A stretch of 64,000 nt of DNA from NCBI GenBank assembly GCA_949317995.1, contig OX439050.1, positions 46,005,777 to 46,069,776 of the forward strand. Reading direction: 5' to 3'. Below, piece after piece: positions 13,401-26,831 of the stretch (positions are counted from its first letter, which is position 1; each line of letters opens with the position of its first letter). Source of the stretch: Acholoe squamosa (Eukaryota > Annelida > Polychaeta > Phyllodocida > Polynoidae). Below the pieces are notes generated by a model. That model worked only from the letters and a program-made list of their open reading frames with translations. It searched no databases and was not told where the DNA came from. A program made the translations under genes and the position numbers.

Positions 13401-16400
13401 GAGGGTCATCGTAAGGTTAGATTCTAACACCCCCACTTAAACTTACGATCGATACATTACTAATGTATGTAACTTTGAATAAAATATCTATTTATGATAT
13501 ATTAATACACACTTATGATCAATACAACTTGTTGATAACACTTGGTTATAAAACATACTTATGATCAATACAAGATGGTTTACATTTATGTACCCATTAG
13601 TACACTCAGGAACTTGACAAACCTAGGTTTTGCAACCGGCTTTGTGAAAACATCAGCAATGTTTCCTGCTGTAGGTACATACTCGAGTTTGAGAGTATTA
13701 TTTTGGACTTCATTTCTCACAAAATTATATCTGATATCAATATGTTTAGACCTTTGATGGTGTACTGGATTTTTTTGGTTGTCCCCATACAAAACAACAC
13801 TCTTTGTTTGGTTAATACCAGTCATGTCAGTAAAAAATTTGATAAAAAAGTTGTCAGTAAAAAAGTTGATAAAGGAACTTTAAATACCTGTTAGGTAGCA
13901 GCTGACAGAGCCATATATTCAGCTTCACAAGTGGATAATGCAACAGTCTGTTGCTTTCTACTTTTGTATGAAATGAGTGGACCATTGTTGGTCAACCTGA
14001 ATGCATAACCAGTTATGCTCTTTCTGTCATCAGATGCTCCCCAATCGGCATTCCAAAAGCCACTGAGTTCTAACTCAGCATAAGAATTTTGGAATCTTAA
14101 TCCATAATGAAGTTTACTCTTCATGTACCTCAGTACCTGCTTGGCTCTACCAAGATCAGCTTTGGTGGGATTTACCATATGTTGAGATAGCTTTGTTACA
14201 ACATAACACAGATCAGGTCTTGTGATTGACATACAATAGATGAGTCTTCCCACAATTTCTCGGTACAGCTTCGCATCAGCTAGCTCTTCAGAATCCTCAT
14301 CCCTTGGACCCTACATCACAAGGAGTTGATCTGGGTTTACAATCCTCCATTTTGAACCTTTTCAACAACTTTTTTACATATTTGGTTTGGTTCATTTCAA
14401 TAGATCCATATTCACACTTGAACTCAATACCTAGGAACCAAGATAACTTACCAAGATCCTTCATTTTGAATCTGGTGGACAGAGACTGTTTCACTGTGTT
14501 GAGTGTCTTCAATAATAATAATAATAATAATATCATCAACCCAAACTACTACAATAGTTTTGGGAATTTTGTTCAAACTTAGCGTAAACACAAGAATCAG
14601 TCTCAGACTTTTGGAAACCTTCCTCCTTCAGGTAGGTGTCCAACATGTTGTTCCCGCTCCTACCACTTTGCTTTAAACCATACAGAGATTTCTTAAGCTT
14701 GAAATACAATTTCTCACCATTTTCACCTTTAACCTCATAGCCTTCTGGTTGTTCGATATAAAGTTCACAGTCTATAGGTGCATTCAGATAGGCTGTCTTA
14801 ACATTCATCTGATGAACAACCATGTCCTCTTGGACGGCTAGTTGCATAAGCATGTGAATCGATGTGATACTGGCAGTGGGTTAAAAAGTCTCATGATAGT
14901 CAATATTTGGGACCTGAGAATAACCTTTGGCCACAAACTGGGCCTTGTACTGTTCATCGGCGTTTTGTCCCATTTTCACTGCATACACCCATCAACCCCC
15001 CACTGCAGATCTACCCCCAGGTAGTGTGGTGAGTTCAAAAGTGTCATTGTCCTTCAATGCATCCATCTCAATATCCATTGCGTTCTGCCATTTTTGCGCA
15101 TTGTCAGAGTTCATAGCATCAGTATACATATATATGTATTTGGGATGTGTGACATGTGGTAGAAATACTCAACAGTAGTGGTGACATAATCCTGCAAATA
15201 ACCAGGTGGGTTACGTCCTTTGTGGGGGATACCTAGCATTGTCCCTATTGTCCTGTAGGTTTTGACCAAGTTCACCACCTATCACATTTTGAGGAACGTC
15301 ATCAGCTACATGCGGAGCTGGGTAATATTTAGGATATACCTGAGGTGCGGCACACACCAGTTCATCACTATTGTCTGTTACCTCCTAAAGTTGTCAAAGA
15401 ACTTCACACATCTTAATCTATGTACAGTGTTATGCTTGGGGATATGATACACAAGATATGCTGGGCTAAATTTATCATAACCAACAAAAATACCTTTCTC
15501 ACCGCAGTCATCCAGCTTCTTCTTCTCCTGTACATAAGCATAACATACAGTACCAAATACATGCATACCGCTCAGATCTGGTTTCTTACCTGTGAATGCT
15601 TCGAATGGGGTCATCTTGACCCTGTCATTGTAACATCTATTTCTGATGTATACACTACACATAACATCATAAGCCCACATTTCTTTAGGTAATTTGGCTT
15701 CTAACAACAAACATCTTGCCATTTCAAATATTGTGTGCCATGATCTTACTACTGTACCATTTCGGTGAGGTGAATAGGGATCTCGAGCTGTTTCTCATGT
15801 TTGATCTGATTTTTGATCAATAGATTTTCGAAATTTTCACTAGTAAATTCTCCATTCTTTTTTTAGCCACGTCAGAAATCTTTTATTAAATTTCTCCGGG
15901 ACAGGAAAAAAGGATTTTGTTGATTTTTCACTAAACCCTGGTCTATCCAATGTTTGGTTACAAGGGAATTATGTTGTGACCCCCTTAATGAGGTGTAGGA
16001 ACCTCACTTGAGGCAAATCCCTTTTGTCTCATTAATAAATTGTCCTCAATCTTTTGAAAATAATTTCACTAAATAAGTTGCATTAAGCCCCTGAGCTATG
16101 TGTGACTTAATCTAAACCCCTAGAGTTTGGAACCACTTAATGGGCAATTTTCATTGTCTACCCAGCACTAACAGATGCCTGATGATTCCCCAAAGGAAGA
16201 AACTGCTCAATTGTGACATAAAACCGGTTTCTATGTCCTGTTGCTGTAACCACCTCCCTGTGGAGATGTGTACACAAATGAAAGTTGCCTAGCAACTGAA
16301 TTCCCTATGACGTCACGCCCCACTGGCAAAACCGTCATTCTGAGTGGTCGTATCGTGCAAGACAGACGCCTACCCCCAAGCTCCGTCCTAAAGATAAATT

Positions 16401-19400
16401 CTCACCCATTGTCAGAATGAATACATTTCACCTTACCATATGGAGCACAGTCAGCAAGGAACTTCTCTGTTGCTATTACGGTGTCGCTCTTCTGCTTCAG
16501 AAAATAGACCATGTTTACCCCTGAAAAGTCATCTACAAAAGATAAGGCATACTTGAAACTGTCTCTTGCTGTAGGGTCAATTGGACCTGCTAGATCACAG
16601 TATACAACATCAAGCAGGGCTTCTACCCGTTTATCAGGGTCATGATTTCTGAATTGAGACATTTTACCTTGAACACAGGTGTCACAATCAAACTTGCTCT
16701 TATCAGTGATTTTCATACCATCGACAACTGATTCGAGATTATTGCAATCTTTTACATTATTTTTACATGTTTAGTAAGATTCTGGACTCCCGTAGACTAA
16801 CGCACGGTAAAGCATATTGTGATTATTTACGATATATGGATTCGTATTTGCCAAAAAGTTATTTGACATTTTGACTGTATTACCCCTCCTTCCGGCCTCA
16901 TCACGGGGCGCAGGAAAGTGTGGAATGTCAACAAAGGCACTTCCGGTCGGTCTATATCCAGCATTTGAATTTTTTTTTCCCACATACCTGATGTTTGCAG
17001 ACCTCGTTAGCATAGATTTCAATGGAGCCTGGTGGAGTTATTAACAGAGAACCATCCTTAGATATCCTAGATGAACATGCCATGCCAAATTCCTCCATTT
17101 TCTTCAAAATAAATAAGAATCCATTGATTTTCCACATCGATACGAGTCGGGACCCGGCCCGTCCGGCCATTCCTTGCTCGACGCGTGGCTGACCTAGTTT
17201 TTACATCCGGGCACCTACCCGCTCTGTCAACAAGAAGCAATGGCCGTGTACCGGGCCGTGTGCGTTGGATCGTTATGGAAAATCAATGGATTCTTATTTA
17301 TTTATAAGAAAATGGATACAAAATGTAGGCGAACACCAACTAGAGATCGTATATTTTGCGAGATGAAAGCTACTTTTGTGACTTTTGTGTCAGGGACTAC
17401 TTTTTCTGCGGAGTAGTCCTAACCAGAAGTTAATAACCAAGATGGCGGGACCTGCCCCAAAAGTTCAATTAAACAGTGAGTTTTTGTTTGATTTCATCGC
17501 TTCCCTGTGCCTAAACATGTAAAAATAAATAAAAAAATTCGTATAACTCACTCGAGGGAAATATGACCGGCTCTCGATGTCAATACAAACATTCAATACA
17601 CAAAATTCGTCATTCCTATATACTTACAGTGACCAAGAATTTTATGTCACTCTTCCACTGTGTGGGATCGAACACTAGATTTACCAGTTTTGTTGAGAAA
17701 ATACAATCTACCATGTTTCTCTATTTCAAACCGAGTACAGTCTGGAGCATTTAATTCAGTTGAGTCAGGACTGAACTTAACACTCGCACCTTTAACAGTC
17801 GCTGCTTGCACTGAAAATATATCCTGTTTATATGATGGGACATAGAGGGCATTCTCCAAAAGAATGTTGTGTGGCCTACCTTCACCGTCCTCAATTAGTA
17901 CACTGCCTGTACCTTTACCTGCCACAACACCGTTTGTACGGCTGCCATCCGCCAACTCTATGTAGTGCTTCTCTGGAAAGAAACTTTCATCAAATTGTAC
18001 AAATTTGGATTTTTCAGTAACAATATGAGTAGTTGCACCATAATCAACCAACAAACTGTACAGGCTAGTAGGTTTACAAACATCAGCATAATCTACGCTA
18101 ACCTTGAATGCAAATGAATGACCTGGTTTCGAACTATTGTCGCTGGCTACCTTAGTTGAGTCTTTCTACACTGATTTGTGTAGTGAGTTTTGGTTTTACA
18201 GTTATTACACCACTTGTTACCCTGCTTTTTATTTTTGCGCTCAAAAGATCTGTGTCCTGGTTTTCCACACGCACAACACATATAACTGGGTTTGCTGGGG
18301 CTGTCACTCTTCCCAGCATCCGACACAGTTTTCTTCACGTTCTCCTGTTTGGACTCTGTGTCACTTGACCAGCACTTTTCCGTCTCCTCAAAATTGCTAA
18401 GTGCCACTTTAAAGTCACTGAACCCATGGTCATCCTTTTGGGTGATTACCTTTCCAAATGTATTATATTCAGCTGGAAGACCTTTCAGAACCATAGCAAT
18501 AAGTAAACTGTCACTCACATCTTCCCCTGCTTCTTTCAGCGCATTTGAAGCGGTCTCCACACGGATGACATAGGCGGTGATACACTCATTGGTACCTTTT
18601 CTCGATGATGTCAATTCAGTGTATAGGGAAATAACCCTGGACTTACTTTTGCCTCTGTAGTGGTCTCTGAGAACTTTTAAGATCCTGTCTGCCATCATCC
18701 TTAGCATCTCTAATGATAAGGGATAAGCTCCTGTCATCCAAAAACTGGACAATTTCTGCATAAGCCTCAGCCTTTTTGTCTGCAGCTGCTATTCCATTGC
18801 CAGCAATGACTTCCAATAATTTCTGCTTTCTCATGAAGGCTAGGAATGTGAACTCCCAAAGCTCATAATTGCTTTCTTCCCCATCAAACACCAAGTGCTG
18901 GGGCCGATAACCTGTCAGGGTGGAAGCTGCCATCCTTGATGGGGGGGTAAAGTTGTCACAAACTTCTTCAAATGGAAGATAAACACAACTACATTTCCAT
19001 TTGGCTTAGGATTGCGCCATCATCTTGATTTCAGCGCCCACCGGAAGTAGATTTATTAGTAAAAACATAAACCAATTGAAACATACATTTACTTTCATTC
19101 TCTCACCATTGAGGGCAGCACCAGTAGTGCTCTTTTCCCGCCTGTACATCGAGGGTCGTCGTAAGGTTAAATTCTAACACCACTAGCCACTGCCGGTTAC
19201 CCCTCCCTCCCATGTATTGTAAAGGTCTAGATTTCGAGTTCCTGCCACCTTAAACCCATCTGCCCATGAGACTTGGGAAAAAGTGGCTTTAGGCAGGGAA
19301 GGATAAAAAAAAACGGGTTTTCTCTTGTGAGTGGGGGGGGGCACTTCCCTCTAGGGACTGGCAAAAAATTGCCTGAACTGGCATTTGAAATGACAAATCC

Positions 19401-22400
19401 CTTCTCCCTTAATAAAAGGACTTTTCACATCGTGTGACCTATCATTTTGGGGTAGCTCGTAATGGCAAACATTTTGAAATACCCCGATTTCACTTTTGAC
19501 TAAAATTAGAAAAGTTAGATGATAAATGCAGCCCTGAAAGGACTTTAATGATGTTTTAAAGCTATCACATCACCTGAGCGATACTGTAGGCCTATAGAAC
19601 AATCTTTTAATGATAATTTATTATTTTCCAACCAAGTACCATACCTTAGGCCTATATGACAATGTTTTAAGGACCAAATTTTTCAACAATTATTTAGCAT
19701 ATATGTCAGCATCTAGTCATTTTTTTTCCTATGCATCAACTCATATGTGCCAATGACTTCTAGGTTTTTCTTTCCAGAGGTCAGAGTTTGGTAAATCCAA
19801 GGAATACTTTGAGAAGGCTTATAATCTAGGTAAGTTCGCTATGTTGTCAACGAACCGTGAAGTGTAAAGTGATAACACTGAATCCAGAGAAGTTCATTTG
19901 ATCCTCTTTATTGCACAGCTGACATAAGTGTTCATAAGGTGGTCACAATGATACACTTGCCAGTGTCTAAGCTCTACCCCTGAGCCTATGTCTCGACCTG
20001 TCATAGGTCCTAGGTGTAAGGTGTAGGTATGGGTATGGAGAGATGATGTGAGCTGCTCCAGTGTTTGGGAACAATATTGTTTGTATACTCCAGTGTGGTC
20101 AGGTGGGGTAGTTCACGGGTCCCACTGGGGGAGACAAGGTTTGTTATTGTTCACTAATGAGCAGTCTGCTTATATTGAGTGGTGGGTTGTAGGCTTGTAG
20201 GCAGAGCTCGGGCCTGTATGGCGAAGAAATTAATAAAGGTGTAAAATAATGATAATACCCAGAATAGTCCATTGACAATGTATCATTTTGCTTTACCTTA
20301 CTTTATCTAGCACAGAGCATGATTATGAATGACCAGTGTACTTCTCCCCCGGGGAGCTCCACACATATATATACATGTAATTAGTGCTTTGTTGTTTTAA
20401 CTCTATACTGCTATAAATAAAAGTATGCACTTAGGTAGTTGAGGTCTGGACCACGAATTTGTCAGCAGTGGGGTTTGTGCTGTTCTTTCTTATAAGAATA
20501 TACATCTAATGTTAAAAATGTGTGTTCCAGTGTGTGTTCCAGTGTGTTCTATGGAAAATAAGCTTTAATTCCATGTGTTAATTTTATGGGTTTTATGTCA
20601 ACATTTAGGAGTAACATGCTGTCGAAAAAAAGGTTTGCAAAAAGTCAGATAGCTCTAATTGAAGTCATTGTAATGTACTGAATGAGAAGGCAGCAGATAT
20701 TGGCCAGTTCAAACAATTTTTCTTTCATATATCATCTTAATCATTGAAATGTGGAATGCTATACAAAATATGTATTTCTGCACTGTTTGTATTTTTGAGA
20801 AAATAATACGGAAAAGGTGTTTTTCGGGGGAGTTAAAGTCAAGGCTAGTAAGTTTTGTTTTGGCAATGGTGTATCCTTTTCCCTAAACATGTATGTGGAT
20901 CATCAAGGCTAAAAGATCCTTTATGCTACCTCACTGAGGTCCCTTTTGCCTTGTTGATCTTCGATGTGGAGACAAAGCCCCTAGAGGTAATTAAAATGTC
21001 CAGACGTAATCCAAATTCCTAGACAGAGTGGCGGCCCATATTAGTGTAAATAGGGGCAATAGGTTCAAGTAGTTTGCCTCATAAATTGGGTGAATAGGGT
21101 GACTTATATGTCATCATGATACATGAATACAGCACTGGGTTTGCTGATCCTTACCAATGATTAACTCTATCAGGGCTGCATAGTGTTACATGTCGTCATG
21201 ATACATGAATACAGCCCTGGGTTTGCTGACCACGACCATTGATAAACTGGATGGCACTACTGGTATATGTCGCCATGATGCATGAGACTATTCACCAAGG
21301 CTGCAATAACCCTTTACAACATGATGTTTTTATTAATGTTACTGTAAAATAACCCTATACTGGCAACACAATGTTTTATTAGTCGTGCCAAAAAAACACT
21401 TACAGACAACATAATGTTTTATTAGTCATGCCATATGATAACCCTTTACAGGCAACATGATTTTTTCATTGTACCATACAATAACCCTTTACAGGCAACA
21501 TGGTGTTTCATTAGTTAGACCATACAATGACCCTTTAGAGGCGACATGTATTATCAGTCATGCCAAAAATTAACCACTTACAGGCAACATAATGTTAAAT
21601 TCGTCATTCCATACAATAACCCTTTACATGCAACATGTCAATCTTTTTGCCAGAGAGGGGGGTCGAATTATAGGCAGGGTTTTGAGAAATAAGTAGTTGA
21701 TAATAAGCTATAAGGAAGGTCCACATAATTGTGATAATTGATGGGATTTTTGGCTCTTAGCTTTTACATTAAAACCATATTCACATGGAAATAACAAGCT
21801 AAATTCAAATTATAATACATCTTTCAAAAAATATTTCAAAGAGAGCCTAAATTTCCGTCACAATTAACAGTTTTACAGACAAAATGGGAGTCCTAGGGGG
21901 GTCTGATGCCTCGAAAACTCCCAAGTTGGGGGGTCGAATTATAGGTGGGGTTTTGATTTTTTTTGTATTATTTTTTTTGTATTGGTCAATTTAATATCAA
22001 AAGTTGGGGGCTCGACTTATAGGTGGGGTTGGCTTTAATATAGCAGGGATTTTATGGTATTTGTTATGCCATACAATAATCCTTTATGGGCAACATGATG
22101 GTTTATTTGTTATCCCATCCGATAACCATTAATAGACAACATGATGATTTATTAGTCATAGCATACAATAACGCTTTACAGACAACACAATATTTCATCA
22201 GTCATACCATACAGTATTTGTCAGCAATTAGTCAATTACTTACACCATTCTATAACATTAAAGCACAAAGCACGCACTATTAGTAAAGGGGCTGTGTACA
22301 AATGACATCATGCAGGAGGGGGGGAGGGGGGTCCCACTCCCCATGACCAAGCATGACAAGGGGGGGAGGGGGGGTCATGGGCTGCATGACATCATGTCAT

Positions 22401-24762
22401 GAAAAAAAATTGCAAGTTGCTTCAGTTTTGGCAAGAAAAAAATGATTTGTAAAGGTAGGGAAGTTTAATGCATTCATCTGTTATGAAATATATATTACCT
22501 ATACAGGCATGCTTTCCTCAGACATCCCACTCAATGATTGTCACTGCCATCAGTGTCAGTGTTGGTCCACTACTCTATCCTACCTCTAACCCAGGCCCCA
22601 TACCACTTTGAAATGCCCTTTTAGTTGGACTCATTTAACCAAAGGACCCCATATATAGGTTGATCTATGCGGGTAAGAAGTACCCTGGCATTGAGAATTC
22701 AGTAGAAAGATTCAAATGACCCAACTTCTATTCTATTTGATAAATTTCACAATTCAAAAATCCATTGGTAATTTAGGGATTGCTCATTACTCATCAACAG
22801 GCCTGAGGGCTGGGGTAGATTGCCATACAGATGTGCAGAAATCTGAAAATTTTATGACCCCCTCCCCCTCGGACAGATTGCCCTGGTCATCCCTCCTGTT
22901 CTACAGTAGTTCACCGAAAAGGCACAACATTTTTCTCTGCCCCCTTCCCCACTTTGAGGTGTCAAATTTCTTTTCCTCCCTCCCCCCTCAATCTGCATCC
23001 TGCTCCCCCTGTTGATGAATCACAAACTGTCCCTTGGAAACAAACAGCTTATTCTCTCCTTTTTCTGAATGGGACTCTAGGGGTTATGCCTTATATTATG
23101 CCTTACAGTAAAATGATTGTTTTGTAAGTGTGATCTTAATTATATATGTGTAATCATATTACCACACTTGTAATGTTACATTTGTAATTCAGTGAAGCCA
23201 CTGTAACTGTCGGCTAGATCTGATTTCTTCTCTTATTTCCTTTCCTTTACCTCTCATGAGGATGTGAGGTAACAGGACCTTTACCCCCTGAACATTTGCC
23301 CCCAGACATCTACCCCCAAACCATTTACCCCGATGGACATTTACCCCCAGACATCTACTCCAAACCATTTACCCCCATGGACATTTACCCCCAGACATCT
23401 ACCCCCAAACCATTTACCCCCATGGACATTTACCCCCAGACATCTACTCCAAACCATTTACCCCCATGGATATAATAAAGGTCGAAAAAATTAGGGTAGG
23501 TAGGTAGGTTTTTTTTTAGGTTGGCGCTTCTAGAACTTCTAATTTTTTTTTCGACCGATTACCTGAACACAACAATGTTTTTTAGGCCTTACCAATTCAC
23601 ACCCATTATTAGCCCAGCACGGTTTTGGACCAGGGACGGTGGAAAAAGCCCCACCTGTTTCCAGCACCATTAAGTTAACCCAATATATACATGTCCCTTT
23701 GAACCATCTCAATTTGCTATACTCTCTTCATGTACTTTGGGCCGGGGGGGGGGGGTATCTCTGCATGACGTCATGTTAAGGGGGGGTCAAGCATTGTATG
23801 ACGAAACATGACAAGGGGGGAGGGGGGGTCAAAAATGGCCAAAAAAAAGCATGACGTCATTTGTACACAGCCCCAAACAAGGGGTTACTGGACCTATGCT
23901 ATATATATATAAATTGCTCTATTTTTACATAGAATAACCTGACTTCTGTTGCAGATAAGCTGAACAACACTATTTATCAGTCTTATCAAAGTCTGGCAAG
24001 CCTTGTGGAGGTTCATGGTAATACATCAACCTACGAATACAAAGAAATCTTCCCTGAATGGAAAACAACGTACGAAGCCCTTTGCAGAAAGGATACTCCA
24101 CAGGTAAGTGTGAATGCATTTTTTATTTATCTTATAAGCACCAGGCCTGTCAATCTTCAATGTTATAAGTTTTGGGGCACTTATTCAAGACAGTATGGTC
24201 TACGTATCTCCATCATCTTGAATCTTGGCACGAGAGTCAGTTATCATGGTGTGCAGTACTTTCTGTCATCTTATGAAGGTACCCCTTCCCTTAGAATTCT
24301 GAAAAAAAAAATAATCACAATTCTTCTGTCCATGAATTACCTAATGATTTTTGTTCATTTTTGATCCTTCCCCTTTCTTTACAATAGAAATATACAGGAG
24401 TCATGGAACCGACCTCCTGCTTCATGACGTAATTTCTGGATGGCCCCAAGTGTCGGCTTCACGTATCTATAAGCTGAACTCTTGAACTTTTTCACTATAT
24501 ATAGATTTTAAATGTCCAAATTGAAAAAAAGACTACAATGACCTACTTTTAAGGTGTGGTTGTGTTGATTTGTGTAGCTGCGGTTGATGCGGAGAGACGT
24601 GTGGTGTGAGTACCAGGTACATACTGTACCCTATACACCTTACAAAATGGAAGTCCTAAACACAGACCCATGGGTTGTGGTGTATCATGATGTCATCTCT
24701 GACTCAGAATCTGATTACATCAAACATCTTGCCACACCAGAGGTTAGTACAACTATAATCAA

Positions 24763-24829
<67 letters not shown>

Positions 24830-26772
24830 TATTAATACCAATTAATGGGCTTCCCTTGGTCATCTCGAAAGGGTCTGATTTCCTAGGGCTTCCCCAGCCG
24901 GAGCCCATCTTTAATAAAACAGTCGCAATCTCCTCTTTCCTATCCCCTCCGTGTGCCTGGTGTATATATATATTATATGGGCACTGACACATATTCACCT
25001 GTTGCTCATGTCTAATGTTTCTCGCTATGAAAATGACCTCAGTTTTCTTTGACAATATGCCTTTGCTACAGTGTATATATGATGTCCACCCATTACTTAT
25101 TTCCAGTTAAATCGCGCTGTTGTCGGTGACCCAGCTAAAGCATATGCAACAGAGGAAAGAGTTAGCAAAGTGTAAGTATAGCAATTACGGTACTTCAACT
25201 GTGCTTGTAAAACCATACATAGCGTTATGTCTCAAGATAAGTGGATGCCTCAAGGCTAGGTGGTGGTTATTATTGGACAAGGGGTGGGTGGGGGGGGGGG
25301 GGGTGGAGCAAACAGTTTCAAAACCCTCTTGGGAAGGACAGAGAAAAGGGGACCTCTCTTTAGTGAAAGAGCCCATACATTAGACCTTACATCACCCCGC
25401 GGGCTTCCCTAGCCCACTTAAAAAGGTCTATATCTCCTCTTTCCTATCCTCTCAGATGTGTGATGCACATATGCACGGGCACTGACACATTCCTCTGTGA
25501 ATTGTGTAACATAGTTCTTGCCATGAAAATCAATGACCTTAGCTATCGAAATGGTGTTAAACATATAAGATTTAATGCGTGCAATCATGCACAACTTGTC
25601 CAGGTCGCCCACCACCTACCCTAGGGGACTGTCAATATAGTGACAGTGTGTCGAAGACTCCATGCTTAAGGCTATGGAGGATGCACCCATTATTGCTTGC
25701 ATGTTTCATTGGCGAATAACTCCTCTCCTGGTGAGTTAAACATTCCACTGTATCAGGAGGTGTTGAGGAAGAATATATATTAACCATAAAAAGGCATGAG
25801 ACACTGTAATTCTCCTCCATTTTGTTATAATCGAGCATTTCCGATAGGACCGTGAGTCGATCGTCTCGCTGTCCGCCATTTTGGATTTTGATGTTCTGTG
25901 CACATGCACAACCCCTCCTTTCCGGAAGTAGCATTTTCGACGGAGAAATGATAGATTCTATCGATTTAACTTGAATACATTGCCTCAATTTACTTTTATA
26001 TGAAAAATAAAAAAGCTTACGATGGACCACTCTGTGCGCATGCCCGAACTCGCCTTGCCGGAAATGCGATAGCCATAACAAACATATGGCGGTCTGATTT
26101 ACTATAAACGGTCTTAACCCGTCCTATACGAAAATTTCCCAACTTTTCCTGCATCTATCGCATTACATAAACGGTCTTCCGCCCCTACCTTCTGAAAAAA
26201 AACGTCTTAATTGGACAATTCCCATAGGAGCCCATGTGTTATGTCTATCGCGAAAATCTACCGCACAATGCTATCCTATGGAGCCTCATTTTTTAATGAG
26301 AAAGTAAGTCAAACATGTCAAGTTTTTTCTTCAGCATTTTTCATAGCTAAAGAATTTTTTTTCCAGGAATTGTGCATGTTCAATGAAAGACTAGATCCTA
26401 AAGAACATGTTTCCATAACTTTTTGTTTAATTATCCCCCAACTTCGATGAGCAATTCCCATCTAAAGTTCCAATTTATGACCATCAGTTTTGACTGAAAA
26501 GGCACCGCCAGAAACCCAGGAGGAGCTGGGCCAATAACTCTCTCACTTTATACACCCACCCTCACTGTTGTTAGAAAATAATCACTCCCTTACACCCTAT
26601 GATGGTGGTGGTGTTTCAGTGCATGGCTATGGGACCAGACTGGGGACATGGCAGTAGGACAGCTCAGTAGGAGAGTGGAGGAGGTGACTGGTCTCACCAC
26701 CAAGTACCACGAACAGTTCTCCAACTCTGAACCATTCCAGGCATGTAAACCATAATGTCAGATACACTGTCT

Positions 26773-26831
<59 letters not shown>

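Larger units (their letters stand above)
13205..19179 (-). mobile_element. Ty1/copia LTR retrotransposon, broken
   Basis: A copia-family fossil in reverse orientation within P4HA intron 4. Recognisable parts in element order: 5' LTR (18954-19179), gag with zinc-knuckle cysteines (about 18150-18930), aspartic protease (about 17650-18060), integrase (about 15380-16720), reverse transcriptase (about 14290-14880), RNase H (about 13590-14250) and 3' LTR (13205-13429). The order protease-integrase-RT identifies copia. It is broken in many places, of the order of ten, and contains inserted unrelated sequence at about 15.87-16.38 kb and 16.75-17.63 kb. The LTRs differ at many positions, so the copy is old compared with the gypsy element. 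Confidence 0.9.

Noticed and set aside
24759-25055. Tyr-Ile repeat open frames at 24.8 and 44.8 kb
   Set aside because: Translations of (TA)n microsatellites.
26540-26590. Right end of another gggagtgatc MITE (ccctcactgttgttagaaaa, then taatcactccc)
   Set aside because: The right terminus is recognisable but no matching left end was found, so it was not annotated as an element; it may be a truncated copy.
26740-26750. gtaaac four bases downstream as donor of P4HA exon 9
   Set aside because: It would add four bases and put exon 10, which carries the iron ligands, out of frame.
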